Shown here one piece after another: positions 32,885-40,944 of a stretch of DNA of 64,000 nt. The notes under the pieces are model-generated. The model was not told the origin of the DNA. It searched no databases and saw only the letters and a program-made list of their open reading frames with translations. Each line of letters begins with the position of its first letter. Position 1 is the first letter of the stretch. Origin of the DNA: Rhizobium esperanzae (GTDB taxonomy: Bacteria; Pseudomonadota; Alphaproteobacteria; Rhizobiales; Rhizobiaceae); contig NZ_MXPU01000001.1 in NCBI RefSeq assembly GCF_002204185.1, forward strand, positions 124,001-188,000. The letters are read 5' to 3'. Position numbers and translations under genes: made by a program.

Positions 32885-33955
32885 ATGACTGACAGCAAAG
32901 ACGAAGCCCTTTCGCCAGAAGGCGTCGGCAACCTTCCCCATCTTGCCGAAGCCCTCGACGACGACCGGTTTCGACACTTTCTCGATCACGTCCCGTTTGC
33001 AGTGGCGGTCTCCGAGCTCGGCACCTTTGAGAAGCTAGTTTACGTAAACCTCGAATTCGAACGGCTGACAGCGCTGACCGCCACACAGGTGGAGGGAAAA
33101 CGCTGGTCGGACATCGAGGTGAATTGCACTGCAGTCTCCGGCGAGACAACGCTGACAGCCGCTGTGACCACGGCGGAGGAATATATTGGCGCCTTCTCGC
33201 TCGCAGCAGAAAGCAATGTGATTATCGACGTTTGGTCGAATACGATCGTCAACGACGATGACGTCCCGCTTTTCCGTCTGGTCGCCTTCGCTGCCCGCAA
33301 TGAGGCGACGGGTGGCCAGAGCTTCAGTGAGCTGCTGGCCGAGAAGGATGTCCTTCTTCGAGAACTTCAGCATCGCGTGAAGAACAATCTGCAGATGATC
33401 ACGGCGCTGATCCGAATGGAGGCGCGTAATGCTCAAAAGAACGAGGAGAGCGAACGGTTTGCACGACTTGCAGGGCGGGTCGAAGCCTTGGCTCTGCTCT
33501 ATCGCGCGCTGTCGGACGAAGAGAAAGGCGCGATGATCGATCTCGGCAGCTATGTGAGCCAGATCGCGGCGTCGGTCATGGCCGCCCACGCGGTGGAAGG
33601 CATCCGGCTCGACATGAAGGTGGATACCTGGCCGGTTTCCGTGAATGTGGCGATGCCTGCCGGACTCGTTATCAACGAGCTCCTGACCAATACATTCAAG
33701 CATGCCTTCGTAGGGCGGGATGGCGGAGAGATCACGCTGCGCTGTGTCGTCAGCGACACCGGATGCAGGATTACCGTCGCCGATAATGGCGTCGGCCTTC
33801 CTGAGGATGTGCCTTGGCCGAACCCCGGAAAACTGAGCGCCATGATCATCCAGTCGCTGAAACAGAACGCCCATGCCGAGGTCGAAGTCAGCTCTTCCCC
33901 CGGCAATGGCATGAGTGTCTCGCTCGTTTTCCCAAGGATCGAAGCGGCCCAATAG
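32885..33955 (+). CDS. Soluble HisKA_2/HWE-type sensor histidine kinase with PAS domain
   Basis: The 356-residue cytoplasmic kinase has a PAS-like sensor (about residues 30-145: FRHFLDHVPFAVAVSELG), then a HisKA_2 phospho-acceptor helix (LLRELQHRVKNNLQMITALI) and an ATPase domain (VINELLTNTFKHAF, VADNGVGLP). This kinase class often feeds the alphaproteobacterial general stress response through PhyR, but no phyR, nepR or ecfG gene is adjacent. The ATG at 32885 was chosen; one at 32846 is possible. Signal unknown. Confidence 0.85.
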   Translation: MTDSKDEALSPEGVGNLPHLAEALDDDRFRHFLDHVPFAVAVSELGTFEKLVYVNLEFERLTALTATQVEGKRWSDIEVNCTAVSGETTLTAAVTTAEEYIGAFSLAAESNVIIDVWSNTIVNDDDVPLFRLVAFAARNEATGGQSFSELLAEKDVLLRELQHRVKNNLQMITALIRMEARNAQKNEESERFARLAGRVEALALLYRALSDEEKGAMIDLGSYVSQIAASVMAAHAVEGIRLDMKVDTWPVSVNVAMPAGLVINELLTNTFKHAFVGRDGGEITLRCVVSDTGCRITVADNGVGLPEDVPWPNPGKLSAMIIQSLKQNAHAEVEVSSSPGNGMSVSLVFPRIEAAQ

Positions 33956-34022
33956 CCAGGTCAGCGGCGCCGCGCCCCGTTCACGCAGAGGCTCGACGCT
34001 GGGCGCCGTTTGCAGTTGGTTG

Positions 34023-34045
34023 GGGCGCGCCCGAAGAGCGCGCCC
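34023..34045. terminator. Hairpin between the kinase and fasciclin genes
   Basis: GGGCGCGC / GCGCGCCC pairs perfectly with a 7-base loop between two convergent genes. It lacks a T-run, so it is only a possible bidirectional terminator. Confidence 0.4.
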
Positions 34046-34060
34046 TCTGCCGATACACAC

Positions 34061-34615
34061 TTACATCTTCGGCAGCAGCACCTTGTCAACGACATGAATG
34101 ACGCCGTTCGACTGCTTGACGTCAGCGATCATCACATGGGAGACACCGCCGTTTTCGTCGGTCAGCGTGATCTTGCCCATGCTCTCCCTGGCTTTGATCA
34201 CGCAGCCGCCGACGGTCTTGATGTCGTGCTCGCCACCATCATCCTTGATCATCTTGGCAACGGTTTTGGCCATAGCGTCGGCCGCAACGACATGGCAGGT
34301 CAGAACCTTGGTCAGAGTTGCCTTGTTTTCCGGCTTCAGCAGCGTCTCGACGGTGCCTTTCGGCAGGGCAGCGAAAGCTTCGTTGGTTGGCGCAAAGACG
34401 GTGAAGGGGCCTTTGCCCTCGAGTGTGCCGACAAGGCCAGCGGCCTTGACCGCAGCGACCAGCGTCGTGTGATCCTTTGAATTCACGGCGTTTTCGATGA
34501 TGTTCTTGTTGTCGAACATCGCAGCGCCGCCGACGATCGGGTTCTTGGCGGCGGCAAAGGCGACAGCCGAAAGGACTGTGGCGAGCGCGAAGCCGCGCAA
34601 TAGGGATCTGATCAT
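34061..34615 (-). CDS. Secreted fasciclin (FAS1) domain protein
   Basis: The 184-residue protein has a signal peptide (MIRSLLRGFALATVLSAVAFAAA) and one FAS1 domain with both conserved segments: H1 as GPFTVFAPTNEAFAALP and H2 as GVIHVVDKVLLP. FAS1 proteins mediate adhesion or cell-surface interaction; Nex18 of S. meliloti is a related symbiosis-expressed member. GGAG lies about eleven bases before the ATG at 34615. It follows the anti-sigma and sigma genes on the same strand, suggesting it is a target of that sigma factor. Confidence 0.9.
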   Translation of the reverse strand: MIRSLLRGFALATVLSAVAFAAAKNPIVGGAAMFDNKNIIENAVNSKDHTTLVAAVKAAGLVGTLEGKGPFTVFAPTNEAFAALPKGTVETLLKPENKATLTKVLTCHVVAADAMAKTVAKMIKDDGGEHDIKTVGGCVIKARESMGKITLTDENGGVSHVMIADVKQSNGVIHVVDKVLLPKM

Positions 34616-34757
34616 GATTTTCTCCTCACCGGACACCATCCGCAAGGCCCTATGCCTGAGCGTCGTCCGGACAGATCGAACTACGGAGGTCCACGCAGAA
34701 GAGTTTCAGAGACCAGAAAATGATTTGACGGCCGGCACTGGATCCTGCCGCGCCTGA

Positions 34758-35477
34758 TTATGGCCGATGCACCGCGCCACTTGCGATCACCGGACCGGTC
34801 ACCTGTCCGCTCGGCGAGCCGCCGAAAGGCTCGAGGCTGACGGCAAGCGTTGCGCCATCGGCGACATTGTTGCGCAGATCGGCGGGGATGACGAGTTCGC
34901 CGCTTTCGCCGGGCTGGAAGATGCCGAGCGATTTCGGCGCGCCGCTGCCCGGCACCAGCCAGAGTTCCAGCGATTTCTCCTCCGGCTTGCCGGCGGCGAC
35001 CGGCACGATCCTCAGCCGGCCGCTCTGGATCTCGTAGGAGGCGCGGAGATTGATCGCGCTGTTTTGACCCGCAAGTTCGGCCACCAGCGGCGCCGGTCCC
35101 TGCGGCTGCGGCACAAGGCCGGAGGCGAAGATGACGGCACTCACGGCGACGACGATGCAGGCGAAGGCCAATGAGCGCCAGAAAACCGCCGAATTCCACA
35201 GCCCCTGCGAAAAGGATGCGGGTTTTCCGGCATCGCCGAACAGCCGGGACTCGATCTGCTTGAAGGTTTCCCGGCTCGGCGCGACGCCGTCATATTCATC
35301 GTTGAAGGCGGAGAGGTTGGTTTCCCAACGGCTGACGATCGCCGCAAATATCCGATCGTGGCGCATGCGCTCTTCCACCACCCGGCGATCCTGCAGCGAC
35401 AGGACGCCCAAAACATATTCACCGGCGAGGACCTCGTCGCGGGAGCGGTTTCCCTTGCTTTTGTCGGGCGATGTCAT
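34758..35477 (-). CDS. Anti-sigma factor, RskA family
   Basis: The 239-residue protein has a cytoplasmic N-terminal anti-sigma domain (LAGEYVLGVLSLQDRRVVEERM), one membrane helix (about residues 100-122: SLAFACIVVAVSAVIFASGLV) and a periplasmic RskA domain with LELWLVPGSGAPKSLGIF. It should hold the partner ECF sigma factor inactive until the outer domain is triggered. The zinc HxxxCxxC motif of ZAS-type anti-sigmas is absent. The ATG at 35477 overlaps the sigma stop by four bases. Confidence 0.88.
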   Translation of the reverse strand: MTSPDKSKGNRSRDEVLAGEYVLGVLSLQDRRVVEERMRHDRIFAAIVSRWETNLSAFNDEYDGVAPSRETFKQIESRLFGDAGKPASFSQGLWNSAVFWRSLAFACIVVAVSAVIFASGLVPQPQGPAPLVAELAGQNSAINLRASYEIQSGRLRIVPVAAGKPEEKSLELWLVPGSGAPKSLGIFQPGESGELVIPADLRNNVADGATLAVSLEPFGGSPSGQVTGPVIASGAVHRP

Positions 35478-36013
35478 CGTTCCATGCACTCTCTCAGTTT
35501 CAAGAGGCTGCGCCTGAGCCAGGTCCGCATCGTGTTCAGCGGAACGCCGAACTGATCCGCCAGTTCCTGATAGCTCAGCCCTTCGACATAAGCCCGTTTC
35601 ACGGCGACCGCACGATCAGCTTCCAACTCTTCCATGCAGGTGTCAATCCGCCTTCCTTCATCCTTCGTCACCGTCTGTCTTTCCGGGTCGGGTTCTGAAT
35701 CGGCAAGGTCGTAAACGCTGTCGAGTTCGTCGGCGACGGGCTTGCGCGCACGCAGCAGATCGATCGACCGGTTGCGGGCAATTGCGGCCAGCCATGCCGG
35801 GGACGATCCCGAGGCTGCCTGGAAGCTTCGAGCGCGTTGCCAGATGCTGATATAGACTTCCTGCAGGGCCTCCTCGGCCTCCGTGCGGTCCTTCAAGATA
35901 CGCAGGCAGATTGCGAAAAGTTTCGGTGCGGTCTGGTTGTAGAGGGCAGCGAAGGCCATGCGGTCGCCGAGCGCGACGCGGCCGATCAAGTCCTTGATCT
36001 CATCGCCCTGCAT
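35474..36013 (-). CDS. ECF RNA polymerase sigma factor (SigK/RpoE-like)
   Basis: The 179-residue sigma factor has region 2 ([20 protein letters not shown], then [16 protein letters not shown]) for -10 recognition and region 4 ([20 protein letters not shown], then [17 protein letters not shown]) for -35 recognition. It overlaps the RskA-type anti-sigma gene by four bases and precedes the fasciclin gene, a sigma/anti-sigma/FAS1 module also seen elsewhere. It is divergent from argB. Its regulon cannot be read here. Confidence 0.9.
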   Translation of the reverse strand: MQGDEIKDLIGRVALGDRMAFAALYNQTAPKLFAICLRILKDRTEAEEALQEVYISIWQRARSFQAASGSSPAWLAAIARNRSIDLLRARKPVADELDSVYDLADSEPDPERQTVTKDEGRRIDTCMEELEADRAVAVKRAYVEGLSYQELADQFGVPLNTMRTWLRRSLLKLRECMER

Positions 36014-36156
36014 GCCGTTCCCCTATCGTGCCTCGCTCAGCCGGCGGGTCCAACTCCTCCGGCTTCATGCCACATACGAAAAACTATTGCGTTCTGGATT
36101 ATTCCCTCTGTCAGAAACTTGCGATAAAAGGCCGCGATCAATTCTGCGGGGTTCCC

Positions 36157-37044
36157 ATGAACGAGTCCGAAAGCGAAATCCAGGCACGTCTTCTCGCCCA
36201 GGCGCTGCCTTTCATGCAGCGTTATGAAAACAAGACGATCGTGGTGAAGTACGGCGGCCATGCGATGGGCAATCCCGAGCTCGGCAAGGCCTTTGCCAGC
36301 GACATCGCGCTTTTGAAGCAGTCGGGCGTCAACCCGATCGTCGTTCACGGCGGCGGTCCGCAGATCGGCGCCATGCTGACCAAGATGGGCATCGAATCGA
36401 AGTTCGAAGGCGGCCTTCGCGTCACCGACCAGAAGACGGTCGAGATCGTCGAGATGGTGCTCGCCGGCTCGATCAACAAGGAGATCGTCGCACTGATCAA
36501 CCAGACCGGCGAATGGGCGATCGGCCTTTGCGGCAAGGACGGCAACATGGTCTTCGCCGAAAAGGCGCGCAAGACCATCAAAGATCCGGATTCCAACATC
36601 GAGCGGGTGCTTGATCTCGGCTTCGTCGGCGAAGTGGTCGAAGTCGACCGCACGCTGCTCGATCTGCTCGCTCGCTCAGAGATGATCCCGGTCATCGCGC
36701 CCGTTGCACCTGGCCGCGACGGCGCGACCTACAATATCAACGCCGACACCTTCGCCGGCGCCATTGCCGGCGCGCTCAACGCCACCCGCCTGCTGTTTTT
36801 GACCGACGTTCCCGGCGTGCTCGACAAGAAAGGGCAGCTGATCAAGGAGCTTTCCGTCGCCGAAGCGCATGCGCTGATCGCCGACGGCACGATCTCGGGC
36901 GGCATGATCCCCAAGGTCGAGACCTGCATCGATGCGATCAAGGCCGGCGTGCAGGGCGTCGTCATCCTCAATGGCAAGACCGCCCATTCCGTCCTGCTCG
37001 AGATCTTCACCGAGCACGGCATCGGAACGCTGATCGTCCCCTGA
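36157..37044 (+). CDS. argB: Acetylglutamate kinase
   Basis: The 295-residue enzyme phosphorylates N-acetylglutamate in arginine synthesis. It has the amino-acid-kinase motifs [22 protein letters not shown], and [14 protein letters not shown], plus the C-terminal [15 protein letters not shown]. The N-terminal helix ([20 protein letters not shown]) is the one used for hexamer formation in arginine-inhibited enzymes, so feedback inhibition is likely. The ATG at 36157 gives the normal family length; upstream in-frame DNA is not conserved-looking. Confidence 0.97.
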   Translation: MNESESEIQARLLAQALPFMQRYENKTIVVKYGGHAMGNPELGKAFASDIALLKQSGVNPIVVHGGGPQIGAMLTKMGIESKFEGGLRVTDQKTVEIVEMVLAGSINKEIVALINQTGEWAIGLCGKDGNMVFAEKARKTIKDPDSNIERVLDLGFVGEVVEVDRTLLDLLARSEMIPVIAPVAPGRDGATYNINADTFAGAIAGALNATRLLFLTDVPGVLDKKGQLIKELSVAEAHALIADGTISGGMIPKVETCIDAIKAGVQGVVILNGKTAHSVLLEIFTEHGIGTLIVP

Positions 37045-37133
37045 TCGGGGCTGCGCCCCTCACCGCAGGGGGGTGCGTCGTCTCACTTCGAACATTTCCC
37101 GGTCTTCCTCAAGGCCGGGCGAGATGCCCGAAT

Positions 37134-37499
37134 TCAGGGCGATTCTTTCCGGCGCGCGCGCGCCTGGCTTTCCTTCTTGATCGGCCGGCCGACCGGGCAG
37201 ACCTCCTGCACGAACCCGTTGAGCGTATTGACGAGATTGTTCTCGATCAGGGAATAGTGAACGAACTGGCCCTGTTTTTCCCGTCTGAGCAGTCCTGCCG
37301 CTTCCAGGATGGAAAGATGCTGGGAAACCGCTGGCTTCGACATGCTGAAGCGGTCGGCGATCTCACCGGCGGTCAGCCCCGATGCCGAGAGGTATGCGAG
37401 GATCTTCCGCCGCGGCGCGCTGGAAAGCGCGTGGAACACCCGCTGGGCGGGGCCGACCGAGCTGTCTTCTGTAATGTCATCGAAAGTCTCGTCTTCCAA
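37134..37499 (-). CDS. ArsR-family transcriptional repressor
   Basis: The roughly 121-residue regulator has an ArsR winged helix (VFHALSSAPRRKILAYLSAS, AGEIADRFSMSKPAVSQHLS, ILEAAGLLRREKQGQFVHYSL). The Cys pair of metal-sensing ArsR proteins in the recognition helix is missing, so it is probably a non-metal sensor. There is no ATG; I prefer the TTG at 37499 behind GGAGAGGG, with another TTG at 37523 possible. A 15-bp perfect palindrome just upstream and the divergent desaturase gene suggest local control of both. Confidence 0.82.
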   Translation of the reverse strand: MEDETFDDITEDSSVGPAQRVFHALSSAPRRKILAYLSASGLTAGEIADRFSMSKPAVSQHLSILEAAGLLRREKQGQFVHYSLIENNLVNTLNGFVQEVCPVGRPIKKESQARARRKESP

Positions 37500-37541
37500 G
37501 TTCCCTCTCCATGTCTGCGGCAATCATCGCGTCGATTTGCC

Positions 37542-37577
37542 AAACAGTTAAGCAATTAGTGCATTGCTTAACTGTTT
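37542..37577. promoter_or_regulatory. ArsR operator, long perfect palindrome
   Basis: AAACAGTTAAGCAAT and ATTGCTTAACTGTTT form a perfect 15-bp inverted repeat with a 6-base centre, between the arsR-type and desaturase genes. A second, looser copy of the ATTGCTTAATT half lies at 37600-37612. This is the expected site of the adjacent ArsR protein. Confidence 0.75.
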
Positions 37578-37668
37578 TTCCTGATGCAAGGTAATTAGGT
37601 AATTGCTTAATTAATGAATTGCCGGGCGGTGTTCAAGTGGAGAATGCGCCCGATGGGAAGGAGTTGTT

Positions 37669-38607
37669 ATGAGCAGTATTTCCACCGGACGCATGATCGA
37701 CGATAGCAGCGATCCCGTGAAGGGCAGAGTGGTCTGGATGCCCGCGAAATCGATCTGGATCACCGCCATGACCGTGGTTGCCGTAGTGGGCGGACCAGTG
37801 ACCTTCAGCTGGAGCGCTGTTACCGTCTTTGTTCTATCGAGCGCCATCACGATCTGCCTTGGCCATTCGGTGGGCATGCACCGGCTGGTGATTCACGGTT
37901 CCTTCAGCGCTCCGCTCTGGCTCGAGCGCTTGCTCGTCTATCTCGGCGCGCTGGTCGGCATGGCCGGCCCCTTCGGCATGATCTACGCCCACGATATTCG
38001 CGACTGGGCGCAGCGGCAACGAGACTGCCATGACCTCTATGCCCATCGGCGATCGTTCTTCGTCGACGCCTTCTGGCAGATGCATTGCGCCGTGTCGCTC
38101 GACCGGCCGCCACGTTTCGTCCTTGAAGAGCGTGAGCGGGGCGACCGCTTCTATCGTTTTCTGGAGGCGACATGGATGGCGCAGCAAATTCCCTTGGGAC
38201 TCCTGCTCCTCATTCTCGGCGGACTGCCGTGGCTGGTCTGGGGGATTGCCGTGCGGGTCTCGGTGTCGCTGACCGGGCACTGGCTGGTCGGTCATTTCGC
38301 CCATCGGCACGGCCATCAAGGCTGGAGCGTCGATGACGTCGCGGTGCAAGGCTATAATCTACCGCATTTCGGGCTGGTGACCTTCGGCGAGAGCTTCCAC
38401 GGCAACCATCACGCCTTTCCGGAATCGGCGCGGCTCGGCATCGAGCCGGGGCAGCTAGACCTCGGCTGGCATTTTATCCGGCTGCTGGCAGCGCTCGGTC
38501 TGGCTTCAGCGATCAAGCTCCCGCACACGATCGTACCGAGGGATGGGTTGAGACGCGTTGAAGTCTCCGGAGACACTGGTGAGGATCATCCTGTTGGTCA
38601 GCGTTGA
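37669..38607 (+). CDS. Membrane fatty-acid desaturase-like protein
   Basis: The 312-residue protein has four or so membrane helices and the di-iron desaturase layout: box 1 GHSVGMHR (HX4H) and box 3 FHGNHHAFP (HX2HH) are intact. Box 2, normally HXXHH, is replaced by AHDIRDWAQRQRDCHD. It may be a divergent acyl-CoA/acyl-lipid desaturase or a related hydroxylase. It is divergent from the ArsR gene, with a palindrome between, and should be controlled by it. The start at 37669 is the only good ATG and follows AAGGAG. Confidence 0.8.
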   Translation: MSSISTGRMIDDSSDPVKGRVVWMPAKSIWITAMTVVAVVGGPVTFSWSAVTVFVLSSAITICLGHSVGMHRLVIHGSFSAPLWLERLLVYLGALVGMAGPFGMIYAHDIRDWAQRQRDCHDLYAHRRSFFVDAFWQMHCAVSLDRPPRFVLEERERGDRFYRFLEATWMAQQIPLGLLLLILGGLPWLVWGIAVRVSVSLTGHWLVGHFAHRHGHQGWSVDDVAVQGYNLPHFGLVTFGESFHGNHHAFPESARLGIEPGQLDLGWHFIRLLAALGLASAIKLPHTIVPRDGLRRVEVSGDTGEDHPVGQR

Positions 38608-38964
38608 GGGGGTACCACAGAATACAGCGCGGTGTTCAAGAGAGCCTCACCCTGAGGTGCCCCGGAGGGGCCTCGAAGGGCGGGGCGGGTGCGCTGGCAG
38701 CGGATGGATGCAAGCAGCGGCGTTGCGGCATGTCCTTCGAGGCTTCGCCCTGCGGGCTGCGTTGGAGAATGCCGCCGAGTCACAGGCCGGGGAGAGACAG
38801 CTCAGCCTCTGCATTAGCGCGCCCAGCAGATCATTATCCGCCTGCAAACCCACCCAAGCCGCAATATCCATCCGACAGGTCGCAAATCGCACAATCTAGC
38901 CTTGGCAAGGTTTCGAATCGTGCTTTAGGTTGCGCCCCGAAAACTAACTGGGTCGAGCAAAAAG
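38608..38964. repeat. Intergenic region with a probable dispersed repeat
   Basis: No gene is supported in these 357 bases. Around 38640-38690 there is a GC-rich imperfect hairpin (CACCCTGAGGTGCCCC / GGGGCCTCGAAGGGC), a pattern that recurs in intergenic DNA of many Alphaproteobacteria. Copy number could not be checked. Confidence 0.4.
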
Positions 38965-40113
38965 ATGCGCCTTACAGACTGCTATAATTTTCACGATTTC
39001 CGGCGCATGGCCAAACGGCGTCTTCCGGGGCCGATCTTCGACTATATCGATGGCGCCGCCGATGATGAGGTGACGTATCGGCGCAATACCGCGGCCTTCG
39101 AGGCGTGCGATCTGGTGCCCGATGTTCTCAAAGGGGTAGCCGAGGTCGACATGTCGGTGACGGTCATGGGGCAGAAGCTCGCCATGCCGGTCTATTGCTC
39201 GCCGACGGCGCTCCAGCGGCTGTTTCACCACCAGGGGGAACGGGCGGTCGCGGCGGCAGCGGCGAAATACGGCACGATGTTCGGGGTTTCCTCGCTCGGC
39301 ACGATCAGCCTGGAGGAGGCCAGGCAGATCAGCGACGGGCCACAGGTCTATCAGTTCTATTTCCATAAGGACCGCGGACTGAACCACGAAATGATGGCGC
39401 GGGCGAAGACCGCCGGTGTGCAGGCGATGATGCTGACGGTCGACAGCATCACCGGCGGCAATCGCGAGCGCGACAAGCGCACCGGTTTTGCCATTCCCTT
39501 CAAGCTCAATCTCGCCGGCATGATGCAGTTTGCCATCAAGCCCTCCTGGGCGATCGGCTGGATGACGCATGAGGCGTTCCGGCTGCCGCAGCTCGAAAAC
39601 CACGTCAAGATGGACGGCGGTGCGCTGTCGATCAGCCGCTACTTCACCGAAATGCTCGACCCCTCGATGTCGTGGACCGACGTGGCCGAGATGGTGCAGG
39701 CCTGGGGCGGGCAATTTTGCCTGAAGGGCATCATGTCGGTGGAGGACGCCAAGCGCGCGGTCGAGATCGGCTGCACCGGCATCGTGCTGTCCAACCACGG
39801 CGGCCGCCAGCTCGACGGTTCGCGCAGCGCTTTCGACCAGTTGGCCGAGATCGTCGATGCCGTCGGCGACCGGATCGACGTGATGATGGATGGCGGCGTG
39901 CAGCGGGGAACACATGTTCTGAAAGCGCTATCGCTGGGCGCAAAGGCGGTCGGGCTCGGCCGCTACTATCTCTTCCCGCTGGCCGCCGCCGGACAGCCCG
40001 GCGTCGAACGGGCGCTGGAGACGATCCGCACCGAGATCGAACGCGACATGAAACTGATGGGCTGCACCTCGGTCGACCAGCTGACGCGGCGCAACCTGCG
40101 CTTCCGCTCCTGA
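38965..40113 (+). CDS. lldD: FMN-dependent alpha-hydroxy-acid dehydrogenase (L-lactate dehydrogenase type)
   Basis: The 382-residue enzyme is a TIM-barrel flavoprotein oxidising L-2-hydroxy acids, typically L-lactate to pyruvate. It opens FHDFRRMAKRRLPGPIFDYIDGAADDE, carries the active-site segment GIVLSNHGGRQLDGSRS with the catalytic His, and a C-terminal FMN phosphate region (VMMDGGVQRGTHVLKALSLG split over two turns). The length matches LldD. Substrate choice among lactate, mandelate or glycolate is not certain. It stands alone. Confidence 0.88.
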   Translation: MRLTDCYNFHDFRRMAKRRLPGPIFDYIDGAADDEVTYRRNTAAFEACDLVPDVLKGVAEVDMSVTVMGQKLAMPVYCSPTALQRLFHHQGERAVAAAAAKYGTMFGVSSLGTISLEEARQISDGPQVYQFYFHKDRGLNHEMMARAKTAGVQAMMLTVDSITGGNRERDKRTGFAIPFKLNLAGMMQFAIKPSWAIGWMTHEAFRLPQLENHVKMDGGALSISRYFTEMLDPSMSWTDVAEMVQAWGGQFCLKGIMSVEDAKRAVEIGCTGIVLSNHGGRQLDGSRSAFDQLAEIVDAVGDRIDVMMDGGVQRGTHVLKALSLGAKAVGLGRYYLFPLAAAGQPGVERALETIRTEIERDMKLMGCTSVDQLTRRNLRFRS

Positions 40114-40173
40114 GCGCAACCGTATGTCATTTCCGGGCCGCAGCCTTTCATACGGATGCGGCCCGCAAAGGAC

Positions 40174-40944
40174 TCAGAGCAGGCTATAAATCGCCGCGGC
40201 CTCCTGCCTCAGCTTTTCCATCATCGACCGGTAAGGCCCCGGGCCATAGCTGATGCGGCCGACCCCGAGCTTTGCCAGGGTTTTCACGTCGGGGGCGCCT
40301 GCCCGCATCATGACATTGACCGGCAGCGACGAGGCCGCGCAAATCTTTTCGATCAAGGCGGGGTCGATCAGGCCAGGCACGAAGAAGCCGTTGCCGCCGG
40401 CGGCCGCATAGGCCCTGCCCCGCTCGATCGCCTCGTCCACCAGGCCGGCGTGTTTTGAAAGGTCGCTCTCGGCGAGGAAAAGGTCGGTGCGGGCGTTGAT
40501 GAAGAAGGGCATGCCTTTGCCTTCGGCCATGACGCGAATGGCGCGGATGCGCGCCGCCTGGCTCTCGATGGGATAGAGCCCCTCGCCGCTGACCACCCGA
40601 TCCTCGAAATTGATGCCGATGGCGCCGACCTCGATGAGCTTGGCGACATTGGCGGCCGCACCCTGAGGATCGGCCGAATAAGCGCCTTCGAAATCGATCG
40701 AAAGCGGCAGGTCGACGGCATCGGTGATGGATTTCGCCGTCTCCACGAGCATCGACATCGGCAGCTTCTCCCCGTCGGCAAAACCATGAGCTGCGGCGAC
40801 CGACCAGCTTCCGGTAGCAAGCGCCTTGGCGCCGGCATCGGCAACGGCCTTCGCCGTACCCGCATCCCAGATATTGTAGAGCACGATCGGGTCGCCTTTC
40901 CGGTGAAGCGCGCCGAATGCCTTGGCCTTTTCAGTCTGGTTCAT
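40174..40944 (-). CDS. Isocitrate lyase/PEP-mutase superfamily protein
   Basis: The 256-residue protein has the PEP mutase/isocitrate lyase barrel: PIVLYNIWDAGTAKAVADAG, the metal-binding LPLSIDFEGAYS, GINFEDR and FFINARTDLFL. Relatives cleave or rearrange 2-hydroxy- or phosphono-acids; the lyase signature KKCGH is absent, so it is not isocitrate lyase itself. The reaction is unknown. It overlaps the ada stop by four bases and is probably co-transcribed with ada. Confidence 0.82.
   Translation of the reverse strand: MNQTEKAKAFGALHRKGDPIVLYNIWDAGTAKAVADAGAKALATGSWSVAAAHGFADGEKLPMSMLVETAKSITDAVDLPLSIDFEGAYSADPQGAAANVAKLIEVGAIGINFEDRVVSGEGLYPIESQAARIRAIRVMAEGKGMPFFINARTDLFLAESDLSKHAGLVDEAIERGRAYAAAGGNGFFVPGLIDPALIEKICAASSLPVNVMMRAGAPDVKTLAKLGVGRISYGPGPYRSMMEKLRQEAAAIYSLL

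Noticed and set aside
38604..38987. Plus-strand frame between the desaturase and lldD genes
   Set aside because: It runs through a palindromic non-coding repeat and has no domain or ribosome site.
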